A stretch of 44,588 bases of DNA. It comes from Rhizopus sp. PT2906 (lineage: Eukaryota > Mucoromycota > Mucoromycetes > Mucorales > Rhizopodaceae). A program made the translations under genes and the position numbers. Shown here in pieces: positions 23,455-34,753 of the stretch. Location: NCBI GenBank assembly GCA_025529335.1, contig JAMYHX010000338.1:2265-46852 (forward strand). Direction: 5' to 3'. The notes beneath the pieces were generated by a model that saw only the letters and a program-made list of their open reading frames with translations, was not told the origin of the DNA and ran no database searches. Numbering within the stretch: the stretch's first letter is position 1; each line of letters starts with the position of its first letter.

Positions 23455-24721
23455 TCAACCTGTGGCCCATTTACGACACATTTTGTTTAATAGCTGTGAA
23501 AGCACAATAAGTGCTGAATTGATTACTTGCATTTTTTTTTTGGGAGCTTCTTTTTTTCTTTTGAATTTGCCGTTAGCTTTTGTTTTTTCTTGCTTCTGCT
23601 TATTGTACTTGGTGCCTCCATGAACAAGCATGTTCACCATTCCTTCTATTGCTCTCTTCCTGCCTTGATGCAAGTAGAAGCGATCCTTTGCTGTTTTATA
23701 ATCATAGTAAGGTATCAACATGAGTAAGAATGTAATGACTGTAGACGAGATAGGCAGCACATTAAAATATTTTAAGAGAAGGGATACTGGTTTCAATTCC
23801 TTTTATACCCTTTTCAACCTTTGGCCTTTCTAGTGTTTTAAGATACTTGGTTGATCCGGTCATGCGGTAATATTCAGCTGTTGAGCAATGTCTTATTTGA
23901 TGTTTGGTTTTATCTAAGCCAATCGCAGCAGTAAACACACTCTTTCTCCTGTGATCTAGGATCATCGGTTGGTAATGTTGATTTACTTCTTTCAAGTCAA
24001 AGTCTTCAAACTCCAAAGCAACGTTTGTTTTCGAAGAGGTATGGTTTGCTATTCTTTTGTTGAACATAAAGTCAACTGAAAATCCGTTAGATTTGATTGT
24101 GTTTGCAAACATGACATTGTTGTTCTGATTTGGAAGCAAACCGTCAACACTATTCAAACAAAAAAAGGTTGCCGAGTATTGTGCATGTAATCAGTCTGCA
24201 GATAAGATTTTACCTATTGAGCTTTAGTTTTTTGAAACTAAAAATCCTGTAGAACATCCGTAACTGATCGTTATATCTTCTGGGTAAAGTTTTTTTTCAC
24301 CAAAGGCAGACAAAGAATTTGCGCTAATGTTGATGAATCTCCAAAGCAACGATGGGTTTGGTAATACAGAAAAAAAGCCTAGGCAGTAGTTTTCTAACAT
24401 CATTAGCATGGTGCCTCTTATGTTTTGCTTCATATTTTGATAGTATATACAAGATACAAAGCAAAAAAGTACCGGGAGATGCAGGCAATCCTTTCTACTC
24501 CGTTTCATTGTCCATTTTGAGTTTCTGTACGTAATAATGAAGCGACCCTTATTATTTTTTTTTTCGTGAGATTTCTTGATTTCTTTTAATATTTCGGGCG
24601 AATGATCAATTATCCTCTTGAGCTTCCACAATGTGTTTGTCACATTCATAAAATTTTCGTGGTTAGTGGATAACATGGCACTTTTTACGCGGTTAAGGAC
24701 ATACAACTCCTTGCGGACCAA
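23455..24721 (-). pseudogene. Degraded Fanzor (eukaryotic TnpB-like) nuclease
   Basis: Fanzors are RNA-guided DNA endonucleases of eukaryotic mobile elements, related to bacterial TnpB. Three minus-strand frames can be chained. 24224-24721 holds an N-terminal part (VLPNPSLLWRFINIS). 23762-24157 holds IKSNGFSVDFMFNKR and MILDHRRKSVFTAAIGLD, aligning with the RuvC-I strand where families read DPGRK; the Asp is kept (codon 23954-23956) but the Gly is replaced. HCSTAEYYRMTGSTKYLK follows. 23455-23796 continues in another frame with YYDYKTAKDRFYLHQGRKRA and GGTKYNKQKQ. The RuvC-II/III acidic residues and the C-terminal zinc ribbon are missing, so it is dead. Identification is from remembered family patterns. 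It ends near the 3' end of the SCI1-like gene, tail to tail. Confidence 0.5.
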
Positions 24722-24763
24722 ATTAAAAGACCAAAGTCGGATTTTATTATTGATAGCAAATCT

Positions 24764-25036
24764 TTAACTGTAGATATGCTTATATACGATAGCGTGTAAC
24801 ATTGCCAGTAATCCATATGCAGCCTTGATATGGTCTGCGATCTCTCGAGTAGTGTAATTCAAGCTAAAAGGTTCCAATGTTCCCAAAAGAGCAATCCCCA
24901 AATCAGAATTTTCGTCCATGATAATTCCATCGGTATTGTGGAAGTTGCTCATAGACAGGCGCTGATGCTTTAGTTCATGTTTAACTGCCTGAAGACGCAC
25001 CTCACCAGGAAAGAATTGACAGCTAGATGTGACCAC
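24764..25036 (-). pseudogene. Fragment of the uncharacterised family seen at 12.7-13.4 kb
   Basis: A minus-strand open frame contains FFPGEVRLQAVKHELKHQRL, DGIIMDENSDLGIALLGTL and HIKAAYGLLAMLHAIV. The last segment resembles HHKGLFGTLTMLKTVA of the relic at 12717-13076, so the two appear to be different parts of one protein family. No catalytic motif is evident. The fragment ends abruptly and sits between the Fanzor relic and the SWIM transposase relic. Confidence 0.4.
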
Positions 25037-25159
25037 ATTGTACTTAGTTTTGTGATAGAATCAGACAAAGTAAAAGTATGATGAAGCTGTGTATATCCTT
25101 ATTCAGAATAAAGTAAAAAGAAAAGAGAAGGTAGAACAATCAACATTCATACACTAAAA

Positions 25160-25971
25160 TTGAGTTGACCACATTCGACAAAGGTGTAACCGAGCCATAG
25201 AAGCAGGAATTTCTTTGTTTCCTGTCAACTCAACAGATCGTAGTCCGGTTGTACTTTTTGTTTGGCAGCAAATAAAGAAATTAAATAAGCCTGCGTTGTT
25301 CGTTGGGTTATTTCCAAGAGCAATGTACTTACTGAGGCACTCAAGAAGAGACAGCAAAAGGTTTATGCCGAACTACACGTTTGTCATAGAAGTGGCAACT
25401 ATGCTTTTATTTCTTTGTTCGCCACCTTTCAGTTTTCTTTGTTCACTTCAAAAAGAGCACACCAGCCATGTTCCCGAATATAGAAATGTAGAAATTGCAG
25501 AATCTGGCAATTGGATTATTGAACCTTTTAATGATGAAAACAATTCTTATCTCGTTGCAATAGATGATTGTAAGATGATTGAGTGCTCCTGTTACTATTA
25601 CAAAAGACATCAACGATCCTGTAAGCATCTATACTTGCTTGATATCCATGTAAATGAATTCAGCATATTAAGAAACTCAACCGGTATCAGTATGCTCACA
25701 TATCAAACACAGGGTGTTCCTCCTCTTCACGAACAGTGGACAGTCTGATATGACGTCTACTGAAAGAATATTAAGACGTGCAGCAGATATTGCTTGCACT
25801 ATTCGTCATTCTAACGAGGATCTTATCTTCATAAAGAACTACATTGAAAATGAAGAAGTTAATGACTTACTATTAGCATATGAAAAGCTATTCAGGAAAC
25901 TTCAAAGCCTAAAAAAAAGGATTGTTTATCTAAGAGTAACACCAGGGGCACTGCAAAAAGGTACAGGGTGA
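25160..25971 (+). pseudogene. SWIM-finger transposase remnant (MULE-like)
   Basis: The open frame at 25215-25748 contains GNWIIEPFNDENNSYLVAID and then CSCYYYKRHQRSCKHLYLL, a full CxC-x9-CxH SWIM zinc finger as found near the C-terminus of MULE/MuDR-type transposases and FAR1-like proteins. The frame overlaps a second one (25714-25971) encoding a charged helical tail, which points to a frameshift or lost intron near 25730. No DDE catalytic core is visible in the preceding sequence, so only the C-terminal part survives. SWIM fingers also occur in non-transposase proteins, but the setting beside other mobile relics favours a transposase. Confidence 0.5.
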
Positions 25972-26465
25972 AGGAGGATTGATTCTTTTTAAAGAACGCA
26001 GATCAAGAGGAATAAAGTAAGATGAATTCATAGAGCAGCAAGGGATGAAACAGTGTGTTAGTAATGTAATGCCATTTATCTAAAAGGATAGATCAACAAA
26101 CGCTAATAATCTCGCATAAATCTACATCTTCCTTTTTTAAAGTAAACATTGAAAAAGTATAAAGACTCAAATGAGGTTTATGATGTCAATAACGCACTCT
26201 TTATCTTTCTTGATTTTATCATATATTCCGTATTTTAGCTCGTGTTTGTATCAAATTAAACTTTGTGTATACTCTACGCATATGCGCACTGTTTGAAAGA
26301 ACAGAGATCGACGGGGCTTTGAAAGCACGCGGCTGTAAGGCGATAGATCTGATAGTGACTGCTTATCAATTTTAATCAATCATTGGCCCAAGTTGCTTTT
26401 CATATAAAAGTGTTAGTCATACTACGTCCTGTCAATTTTTATTATCGCTTTTCCACTTCTTAATC

Positions 26466-28133
26466 ATGAGCTCAAACGACTGGACACCCACTTCTTGGAA
26501 AACAAAACCTATTGCTCAAGACGTTGTCTATGAAGATCAGGAACGTTTCAATAAAGTGATCAATAAGTTGAACAGATTACCTCCTTTAGTATCTGCCACA
26601 GAGGTAAAGAGCCGGTTTCTACTTTATGGTTCATATCTAACTATTTTTTATTCTTGCAGATTGAAAACTTGAAAAGTCAATTGAAAGAAGCTGCTCTTGG
26701 CAACATGTTTTTGCTACAAGGAGGCGACTGCGCTGAATTGTTTGATTATTGCTCACAGGCAAGTCGTTGCTTTTAATGAACCATGTCTTTATCTCATTTT
26801 AAAGAACCGATAGGATCCAATTGAAGCCAAGCTCAAAGTGCTTCTTCAAATGTCTTTGGTCTTGACATGGGGTGCACGTACACCTGTTGTTCGTATTGCT
26901 CGTATGGCCGGTCAATACGCTAAACCTCGATCAAAGCCTATGGAAATATATGAAGGAAAAGAAATTCATTCGTTCAGGTAGAGTGAAAAAAAAAGAAAAA
27001 GTAAAAAGAGATAATGAACTTTCTGTATGATAGAGGAGATAATGTTAATGGCTACGATCCCCAAGATCGTACACCAGACCCTGAACGTTTATTAGGGTAG
27101 GACACATATACAGGGGAAATAGTGTGACAGCCATGACTGATTAAGTCACATTAGGGCATATTTCCATTCAACGGCCACTTTGAACTATGTACGTACTTTA
27201 CTTGACTCAGGCTTTGCTGATTTGCATGAACCTTCTAAATGGAATCTAAGCCATGTTCGATCTGACAGTGTTCGACGAGAATATCAAAACATCGTCTCAC
27301 AACTGACAGATTCACTTGATTTCATGAGAACAGTAGGCGCAGATAATGGCAGAGCACCTAGCGCACTAACATCTATCGACTTTTTCGTCTCTCATGAATC
27401 GCTCTTACTTGAATACGAGACATCACTCACTCGACTGATGACTTCACCCACCACCAAGGAGAAGAAATGGTATAACGCGGGTGCACACTTTTTGTGGATT
27501 GGCGATCGAACACGTCAGCCAGAGAACGCACATGTAGAGTATATACGAGGTATTGCCAATCCCATAGGTATCAAGGTGGGTCCTTCTACTGCGCCAGAAG
27601 ACTTGGTTCGTCTATTGAACACGGTCAATCCAGACAAAGAAATAGGCAAGGTCACGCTCATTACTCGCTTTGGTGCTGATAATGTCGAAAAACATTTGCC
27701 GCAGCATATTGAGGCTGTGCGTCAGTCAGGTCATATTCCTGTTTGGGTCTGTGATCCTATGCACGGTAATACAAAGACGGCTGCCTCTGGCAATCTAAAG
27801 ACACGCCATTTTGTGGATATCATTCAGGAATTATCACAGACGTTTAGAGTACACAAGGAGTGTGGTAGTAAGCTGAATGGTGTGCATTTTGAATTGACGG
27901 GCGATTCAGTCACAGGTAAGATCCCCTCTCTCTCTCTTTCTACTGTTGAACCAAACTAACATCTAATAGAATGTATTGGTGGTTCTATGGATCTAACAGA
28001 TGAAGATTTACCCGGAAACTATCAAACCTACTGTGATCCAAGACTGAACTACGAACAGTCATTGGATGTAGCCTTTTTAATAGCAAAATACTATGAAAAT
28101 GAAAGACGAGCCAAAGATTTCCCAAATTTGTAA
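26466..28133 (+). CDS. Class II (plant-type) 3-deoxy-7-phosphoheptulonate synthase
   Basis: It condenses phosphoenolpyruvate with erythrose-4-phosphate to DAHP, the entry step of the shikimate pathway. Exons 26466-26603, 26660-26758, 26814-26977, 27034-27096, 27155-27915 and 27970-28133 encode 462 residues, normal for the family. Start motif SSNDWTPTSWKTKPIAQ is typical of the N-terminus. Metal ligands are visible: Cys in LQGGDCAE (about residue 70), His in CDPMHGNT, Glu in VHFELTG and Asp in YCDPRLNYEQS. MAGQYAKPRS, FLWIGDRTRQ and RFGADNVEKHLP are class II signatures that bind substrates. Intron 2 starts with GC instead of GT (GCAAGT at 26759). The class I enzymes of budding yeast are unrelated in sequence. 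Confidence 0.95.
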
Positions 28134-28296
28134 AGTCTAATTTTAGCCAATAAAATGAAAAGTGTGACTAAAATGCGCTATTTTGATCAATGGCATACCT
28201 TTTTTCTGTGTTCGTGGTTTTTCTTTTTTTTTCTATTATTTCTCGTACGTGCGTGTACGTGTGTGTACGTGTATTTACGCAAAGTTGTTCAAGCAT

Positions 28297-29624
28297 ATGT
28301 TGATGGCTCAAAGAGAAGTAAAGACAGTGGGGTTGATATTCACTAGAAAAAAAATTGAACGTTCAGGGTTTATCGGCTTAGAAGACTATGCTATGTATGT
28401 GTGTATATGTACCTATATATAACCTTATAACCTAAAAATATATACATATATAGAAAAAGAAATATTCGTATTATTCATATCGACCTCTCGATACCTATTG
28501 AAGATCAAGGGAATCTCGACCTAATTGTGCACAAAATGACAGACGTTGTAGCTAAAGTAGAACGAGGTGATCAGGAAGCAAAAGGGCTATATGAACGTTT
28601 TATTGTAAGTATATCGTAGAGATAAGGTGAGGATATGCAACTGAATATTCTATCTAGACTTATTGCCAACGTCATCCTCATGTGCGAGTTATTGACTCTT
28701 GGTCCAATATAGAAAAGGTGCTGGATAGAATGGTCTTGTATCATCACACAGAGCTATGTGCATCGACAAATATGATAGGTATAGCATGTTATGTTTTATG
28801 TTGATATATTATATTAATCATTATAGATGGGAAGCCCTTATTTTATGTGCCAAAAAGTGTAGAGTTAAGCTCTATCAAGGATTGGAAAAAGAATATGGGT
28901 GTCAGATTTCCTGTAAGTGTATACGTTTGTATGTTCTGTTTATGTTCTAATTCTTCTTATTTATAGGCAATGTGTAAACGTAGGACGGCATGTTCTTCAA
29001 CAGAGGCACATCAAATGATCCTTATACCTTCTCCAGAAAAAATGTCACAACTAGAAAAGTATATAGAGAATGAACCTGTGATGTTACAGGAGTTTATACA
29101 ACATGATGGTGTTATTGTTAAAGTATATGTGGCAGATGGTCAAATAACGGCGTCAACACGACCTTCCTTTAAAAATTTAGATACAACAGGGGATGTCGTA
29201 CATTTTGATAGTCAAACATTACCAAAGAGTTTCGAAACCAAGATTGAACTATCAGATGATTTAGACAAAATCTTCCTTAGGACAAACCCAGGCGATATTC
29301 TCGTTCAAAAGGAATCACTACTTGATAATGATCGTTTGAAGCAAATAGCAGATGGTTTATATCGTCAGCTAGTAAGTTACACCACCTTTTCATTTTGTTC
29401 TCATTGTAATCTATTCTTAATTAGGGTCTGACATTTTTTGGATTTGATGTCCTTTTACAATCAAAGACAAATGATTATTACGTTGTAGATGTAAACTATT
29501 TCCCAAGTATGTGTGATCGCGTATGTTTAAACTAGTTTGACTCATACATCATCCCTTAGGTTTCAAAGACGTTGAAAACTTTCATTCCATGTTTGTGAAT
29601 ATCCTTGAAAAACGATTAACATAG
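28297..29624 (+). CDS. Inositol-tetrakisphosphate 1-kinase (ITPK1-type)
   Basis: An ATP-grasp kinase that phosphorylates inositol polyphosphates on the way to InsP6. Exons 28297-28394, 28454-28604, 28658-28778, 28827-28912, 28967-29371, 29425-29506 and 29560-29624 encode 335 residues. Recognisable blocks are VGLIFTRKKIERSGF, RIIHIDLSIPIEDQG, DLIVHKMTD, RVIDSWSNIEKVLDR, MLQEFIQHDGVIVKVYV and the C-terminal GLTFFGFDVLL with YYVVDVNYFPS, where Asp and Asn bind Mg. Where many homologues have KPL-ACGS, this protein has KRRTACSST. ATG 28297 was chosen; ATG 28303 is also possible. The in-frame extension back to 28183 encodes an implausible Phe/Val-rich run. It is convergent with RPS4. Confidence 0.9.
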
Positions 29625-29777
29625 ACTTTACACTTTTTGTAATATTATGTATCATATTCTCTCTTTTTGTACTTTACATAAAAAGCCTAGTTCTTTTATC
29701 TCCAACTTTTATAATGTAGACAATGACATACATATTTATACAAAAACACAATAAAGGTTGGTGTTTATTTAAAATGC

Positions 29778-30865
29778 TTAGTGAGCAGAAGCAGCAGCGG
29801 CTCTACGGCGGTCACGTTCTTCAGTGATGGAGAGCTTGACACCCTTACCCTTGGGAAGAGAGATCCAGGGCTTGGTACCTTGACCGATGGTGAAGACGTT
29901 GGAGATACGAGTAGCGAAGACACGGTCGAGAGCATCCTTGATGTGGACGATTTCGAAGCCACCAATGTGACGTTCACGGTGAATGAGTTGACCAACACGA
30001 CCAATGTTACGACCACCAGTAACCATGACAACGTTACCGACATCGAACTTGACGAAATCTTCGATCTTACCAGTTTCGAGGTTGAAGCGGATGGTGTCGT
30101 TGGCCTTGATCAAAGGATCAGGGTAACGGATAGTACGGCCATCGTGGGTGGTGATGTAAGGGACACCCTTGGCACCAATCATGACCTTTCTAACCTTGCA
30201 GAGCTTGTACTTGGCTTCTTCGTCAGTGATACGGTGGACGGCGAAACGACCCTTGACGTCGTAGACGAGACGGAAGTTTTCACCAGTCTTTTCAACGCTG
30301 ATAACATCCATGAAACCAGCGGGGAAGGTGGAGTCGGTACGGACCTTACCGTCAACCTTGACAAGACGTTGCATCAAGATGGATTGGACTTCACGACCGT
30401 TAAGAGCGTACTTCAAACGGTTACGGATGAAGACGATCAAAGGCAAACATTCACGAGTCTTGTGAGGACCAGAGGAAGGCTTAGGGGCATAGTTACCTAG
30501 AAAGTTGATCAATATCCCTAATCTAAATCGAGGCTGTAGTCAATAAAGAGAAAAGAGCGAGCTGATGACACATTTCGAAACATGATGAATAAAAGCAAAT
30601 CAAGATGAGTTGATCCTAAATGCTTCTTTTGCTTCTAAAATGGTTTCGTATCTAACACTCCAACTCTTCATTCACGATCTTCAACTTACCCAAAAGTTTG
30701 TCAAGCATCCAATGCTTGGGAGCTGCTAAACGCTTCATGTGCTTCTTAGGACCACGACCCTATAATATAGTCAGTTTATTTCGTTCTCTAGTAAACATCC
30801 ATCCATCCATCTTCTGTATCCATGACAGAGATGGATGTATGGCGCATGCTATATTCCCATACCAT
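29778..30865 (-). CDS. RPS4: 40S ribosomal protein eS4
   Basis: A structural protein of the small ribosomal subunit. Exons, in transcript order, are 30863-30865 (the ATG alone), 30690-30759 and 29778-30496, encoding 263 residues as expected. The protein reads GRGPKKHMKRLAAPKHWMLD, NYAPKPSSGPHKTREC and NRLKYALNGREVQSILMQRL (S4 RNA-binding fold), then DVISVEKTGENFRLVYDVKG and a KOW-like VVMVTGGRNIGRVG. The start codon is separated from codon 2 by intron 30760-30862, with donor GTATGG. A gap directly after the ATG is also known in other fungal RPS4 genes. Codon use is highly biased to C-ending codons, as expected for strong expression; this also creates a long antisense open frame. Confidence 0.95.
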
Positions 30866-31440
30866 TGTGAGATAATTATCAAAGGGATAAAAAGGAGAGA
30901 TTCATCGTATTGCTCCCTTCTCTGCTTTTGTTTGCTGGCTGCCCTCTCCCCGAACGGACAGTGGATTGAGTGGCTGAGCGACTGACCTAATAAAGTGACC
31001 ATTCTAAGCGGAGTTAACTGACACTACATATATGGTTCTTGCCTTGATTTGCATTAGGTATTCACACTTTCCAGGTTGCTCTGAGTCTCTCTTTGAGTGT
31101 GTGTGTGTGTGTGTATGATTTTATCTTGATTTATGTTTCTATTATTGTATAGAAAAGAGTCTTGTCGAGTTCAGCCATGAATGATATTATAATATTCTTG
31201 GTCTTTTGATAATATTAGCATTCTTTCCTTATTTCTTCGTTTTATCTTTCTGAACCGCAGTTAAGGATTTATTACACATCATTATGCAACGCCACAGATG
31301 ACACATAGATTTATTGACTACAAGAAGACAGCTTAGTAATCTTTGTCAAGGATAATTTAAATCTCCGTGTCAAGTATTTAACAGACGGGAAGTGCTGTTA
31401 ACTGAGCTGCTTTTGATTCTAAATAGAATGAAAATTACAA
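30866..31440. other. Divergent intergenic region RPS4 / Cue2-like gene
   Basis: It should hold the RPS4 promoter (minus) and that of the CUE/Smr gene (plus). It contains a (GT)n microsatellite at about 31098-31114. I saw no gene. Exon 1 of RPS4 could lie slightly further upstream if another ATG is used (an ATG with a weaker donor lies near 31000). Confidence 0.4.
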
Positions 31441-33206
31441 ATGAGCACAGTATTGCAAGACAAATACTATACTTCAACCAAGAGAACAAACATGCAAAAT
31501 AAAAACCAAGATGAGGCAAAGGATGAAGCCAAGTTACAAGTAATGTTTTACATTATATTCAAACTCATAGTCTAATATATACATATATATCAGTCAGTGT
31601 TTTGCCCACCTTTGGACAGTTCACTTGTTACAGCCATTTGGAACGATACCTTCAACTATGATACAAGTTATGAGATTCTGTCTGCCTTGGCTAAAGAGGC
31701 TGACCAAGCACTTGACTTACAGCTCTCGGTGGAGCAACTACAATTACTGGACATGGATGAGTCTTGCTCAACATCGGCTACGGCCACAACCGAAAACGAC
31801 GATGATAACGTTGCCTTTTTACTCAACTGCTTTCCAACGCATTCTGTAGAAGAGCTAAAAGATGCCTTGATGAGTCAAGACAATGACGTCGAGAAAGCAA
31901 CGGACTTATTGTTAAACAGGGAGTTTTTACAGCAAGCTGAAGATGACGATAAAAGAGCCAGAACCATTTTGAATAAAAAGAAGAGAAAGAAAAAAAAGAT
32001 TATCATCTCTGGGCAGCTACCACATGTGAGTTCTCATAGCAACAACAACAATAACAACAACAAGGATGATCCATATGAAGAATTGGAAACTGTGCCCTTT
32101 AACCATTGGAAACAGTATGACGACATTGCAAAAGTTCTTCAGCCGTATTTTCCTAATATGCCAAAATTCCTCATCACAACCTGTGTGCAGCGTTGCCGTG
32201 GTAACGTGATTGCGTCTGTGAAAGCGATCATGGAAAAGGCTCCGGATGAGAAACCAGAGCACGTTTTGAATTGGGAATCGATGAAGGATTTAATCAGTTT
32301 GAAAAAGGAATTAGAACCTCTCATAGTGGACAGGTCAGCAGAAGAAGTACATCGAGTAGCTGTGGGGACGATCATTCATTACCAAGGACAGGGTAAGACC
32401 GTTGAGCAGTTGGTCCAGTCTGCTATGGAGCATTTCCTGACTTTTGACGTCAGTCAACTTGACCTTGAAGCGCGGTTAGAAAAGATGGCCAAAGAATCTG
32501 ACATGCTGCGGGCAAAGGCAAAGCAACGCAGTATCCCTATCATTCCAGAATATTTACTTTTGAATAATCAGAAAAACTATGTGGAGGATGATCCAGATGA
32601 ATGTAGAAATATTGCTATGGAACTCATCATTGAAAGAAATGAATTGTATCGTAAGGCCGCTGCAGCTTACAGAAAGGCCAGGAATAAGGGACCCGAAGGA
32701 GGTGTTGCTCTCTATTATTCAGAAGTTGCGCGTGAGATTGACAGCAAGGCTAGAGATTGGAATATGAGGGCTGCAAGGGCTACTGTGCGACGAGAAAGGT
32801 AATGGTGGATAGAGAGTATGTCACATTGCTCAACTGGATGACCATAGGTTGCGACAAAACGATGATCATTTATTAGACCTTCATGGATTAACCATTGCAG
32901 AAGCTAGAGTGGTGCTTAAAGAAGGCGTGACACAGTGGTGGTCAAGAAGTCAAATGCAATCTGGTAAGTTAGAAATACATCTTCTGACATATGATTTAAC
33001 CTTTTCTGGCACATGAAGCGAGACGCTTGATTCAGCCACTAAGGATTGTCACAGGTGTAGGAAAACACTCAGAGTATGGTGAATCGAAACTGTTACCCAT
33101 GACTCAGAAATTTTTAAGGACTGAAGGCTGGATGTTTGAAACACCTAATCCTGGTTGCATCCTTGTGAAAGGAATTCAACAAAAAATGGAAAAACAAAAT
33201 AAATGA
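31441..33206 (+). CDS. CUE-DUF1771-Smr protein, Cue2-like ribosome-quality-control nuclease
   Basis: In yeast Cue2 is the endonuclease that cuts mRNA at collided ribosomes in no-go decay. Exons 31441-31539, 31594-32798, 32848-32963 and 33019-33206 encode 535 residues. A CUE-like ubiquitin-binding segment lies at about 105-141 (NVAFLLNCFPTHSVEELKDA). A second CUE-like helical segment is near YDDIAKVLQPYFPNMPKF. DUF1771 is at about 370-430 (ELYRKAAAAYRKARNKG), followed by a C-terminal Smr domain with LLDLHGLTIAEA (the LDxH motif) and IVTGVGKHSEYGES (TGxGxHS motif), both tied to nuclease activity. A lysine-rich stretch KKKRKKKK and a poly-N run lie between. The order matches Cue2/N4BP2. The mRNA target is inferred from the family. 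Confidence 0.88.
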
Positions 33207-33416
33207 TTTCTGTTTGTTTGTATCTTTTGATTTTCTTATGTAATCAAGTCACTCAGATGACGACCGGCTTAAGGTCAGCTTTTAACTTTGATAGGAAAGT
33301 GGACGTTATATATACGGTATTTCCACTCAAACAGTTGTCGAAGTGGAAGAAAAAGATAATAAAAAATTTTCAGTTCCTATTTCTTCAGATCTTTGAGCGC
33401 TGCGAACTCATTTTTT

Positions 33417-33810
33417 CTATCTATCTTGGGAGGGAAACAACAGCAAAGAAAGCCAGTTGAAAGTTTCTAAGTTTTTTATCAAAACTCCTTTTCCAGTCAA
33501 ATCTCTTGAGGCAAAAGGGTCGCCTGCCGAGCGCCACAGCGATACGAATACTTTTTCTACTAGCAACCTATTCTTTCCTTCAGCACTAGGAGATTTCCTA
33601 GCATACCCAAGAGCGGTGTAACCATGGTCTTTTAAACTTTGAATACAAGCTTGGTATTGTGGAATATATTTCACAATAGAATCCACAATAATATCTATTG
33701 TTGTATTCAGCCTTGTTTGCTATTGTAAAAAATACGGTTAACTCGATGACTTGCGAAGTAATTTGTTTATTGAAAAGAAGAGAGAAGTATTATTAAAATA
33801 AGGCGCGTAT
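33417..33810 (-). repeat. Decayed dispersed repeat, copy 1 (GYARKSP family)
   Basis: The minus-strand frame 33417-33686 contains IVKYIPQYQACIQSLKDHGY, ALGYARKSPSAEGKNRLLV and SAGDPFASRDLTGKGV. I recall proteins with GY-RKSP followed by RLL as a multi-copy family of unknown function in Mucorales; the stretch between RKSP and RLLV looks deleted. Upstream on the minus strand (33710-33800) lies intron-like sequence with the block CGCAAGTCATCGAGTTAA and an acceptor before GCTGAATACAAC. The same block and junction recur at 44495-44580. This copy is truncated. Confidence 0.5.
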
Positions 33811-34753
33811 GCATTTTATATGGGAGAATCTATGATTTCTACTGATATTTAATGTCATCCACATAGTTATTTGTGCTACTATTGTTGTCAATATTATTCT
33901 CGTAAGATACGATAGAGGGATGCAAAGTAGAATGTATGCTCTACTGTAAGACATAGAGTGCTATAATGATTTTTATCAAACACGTCAGCTGTCCAGTAAT
34001 GCCATAGTTTATAGGTTGGCTTATGGGTTAGTTTATGCCTTGGACTGTAGTTTACTAAAACATGGCTTATTCGACACACAAAGAGCACAACGGCCGTGCA
34101 TTTTTTGACAGCTATTTTTTTTTTGCTAGAGGATGACTTCATTGAATGACAGAAAAAGTGTCGCACGATTTCCTATTGGGCGAGACGAGAAGTGGATTTT
34201 GTTCTCCCCTGAAATGCGTGACCATCAAGCAGACAGTTACACTACTTTTCCCATGTTTATGGTTTAAGCATAAATATAAGAAACTTTTCTTTTGCTTTAG
34301 GATTCTCTTAAATAAAAAAGCATTCAAATAAGAATGATATAATGTATCTCATCGTATGTTAACCATCAGTAAAGCGGAATAGATCCTCTGATTTCTGAGT
34401 AATGTCTGACTCCAATTTCTCGGCAACCTTTTAAGCTTTTGTTATTTTATTTACCTTCAGAGCCAGCAAACGTAGATGTTTTTTTTTTCTTTTTTTTTTT
34501 TTAGCCCTGACCAAAGTTGGTTTAAATAAAGTTCTAAAGTCACGTTTTATAAAAACACTGTCTGAGCCCACGAATAAGTCACGTATTTCACTCCCAATTT
34601 GTTAAACGCAAAGTTCTAAAGGGCAACTTTTTTTCTGTAAAATCCCAGAACTGAAAATAGATATAAACAGCATTCTCTGTCACCCTTTCTCTCTTTTCTT
34701 TCATTTCTTTCTTTCTCTTCCCCTTTCCTCTTCTTTATTATATTATATGCAAA
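33811..34753. other. Intergenic region upstream of the Ste20-type kinase
   Basis: No supported gene. The last ~60 bases before the kinase start (34682-34742) are a strong CT-rich tract on plus, a common feature of fungal core promoters. A T-run lies at about 34481-34502. Confidence 0.45.

Noticed and set aside
28183..28296. N-terminal extension of the ITPK frame
   Set aside because: It encodes a Phe- and Val-rich run from a T-rich and GT-repeat tract, unlike any ITPK N-terminus. The start at 28297 gives the conserved beginning.
29781..30500. 239-residue open frame on plus, antisense to RPS4
   Set aside because: It mirrors the biased codon use of the highly expressed eS4 gene; the minus strand gives a complete ribosomal protein.
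30571..30620. Possible C/D snoRNA in RPS4 intron 2 (ATGATGA box)
   Set aside because: The C-box-like sequence lies on the strand opposite to the host transcript and no D box (CTGA) follows at a suitable distance.
34139..34331. Short overlapping frames on both strands upstream of the kinase
   Set aside because: They are about 60 residues long, low in complexity, with no splice or homology support.
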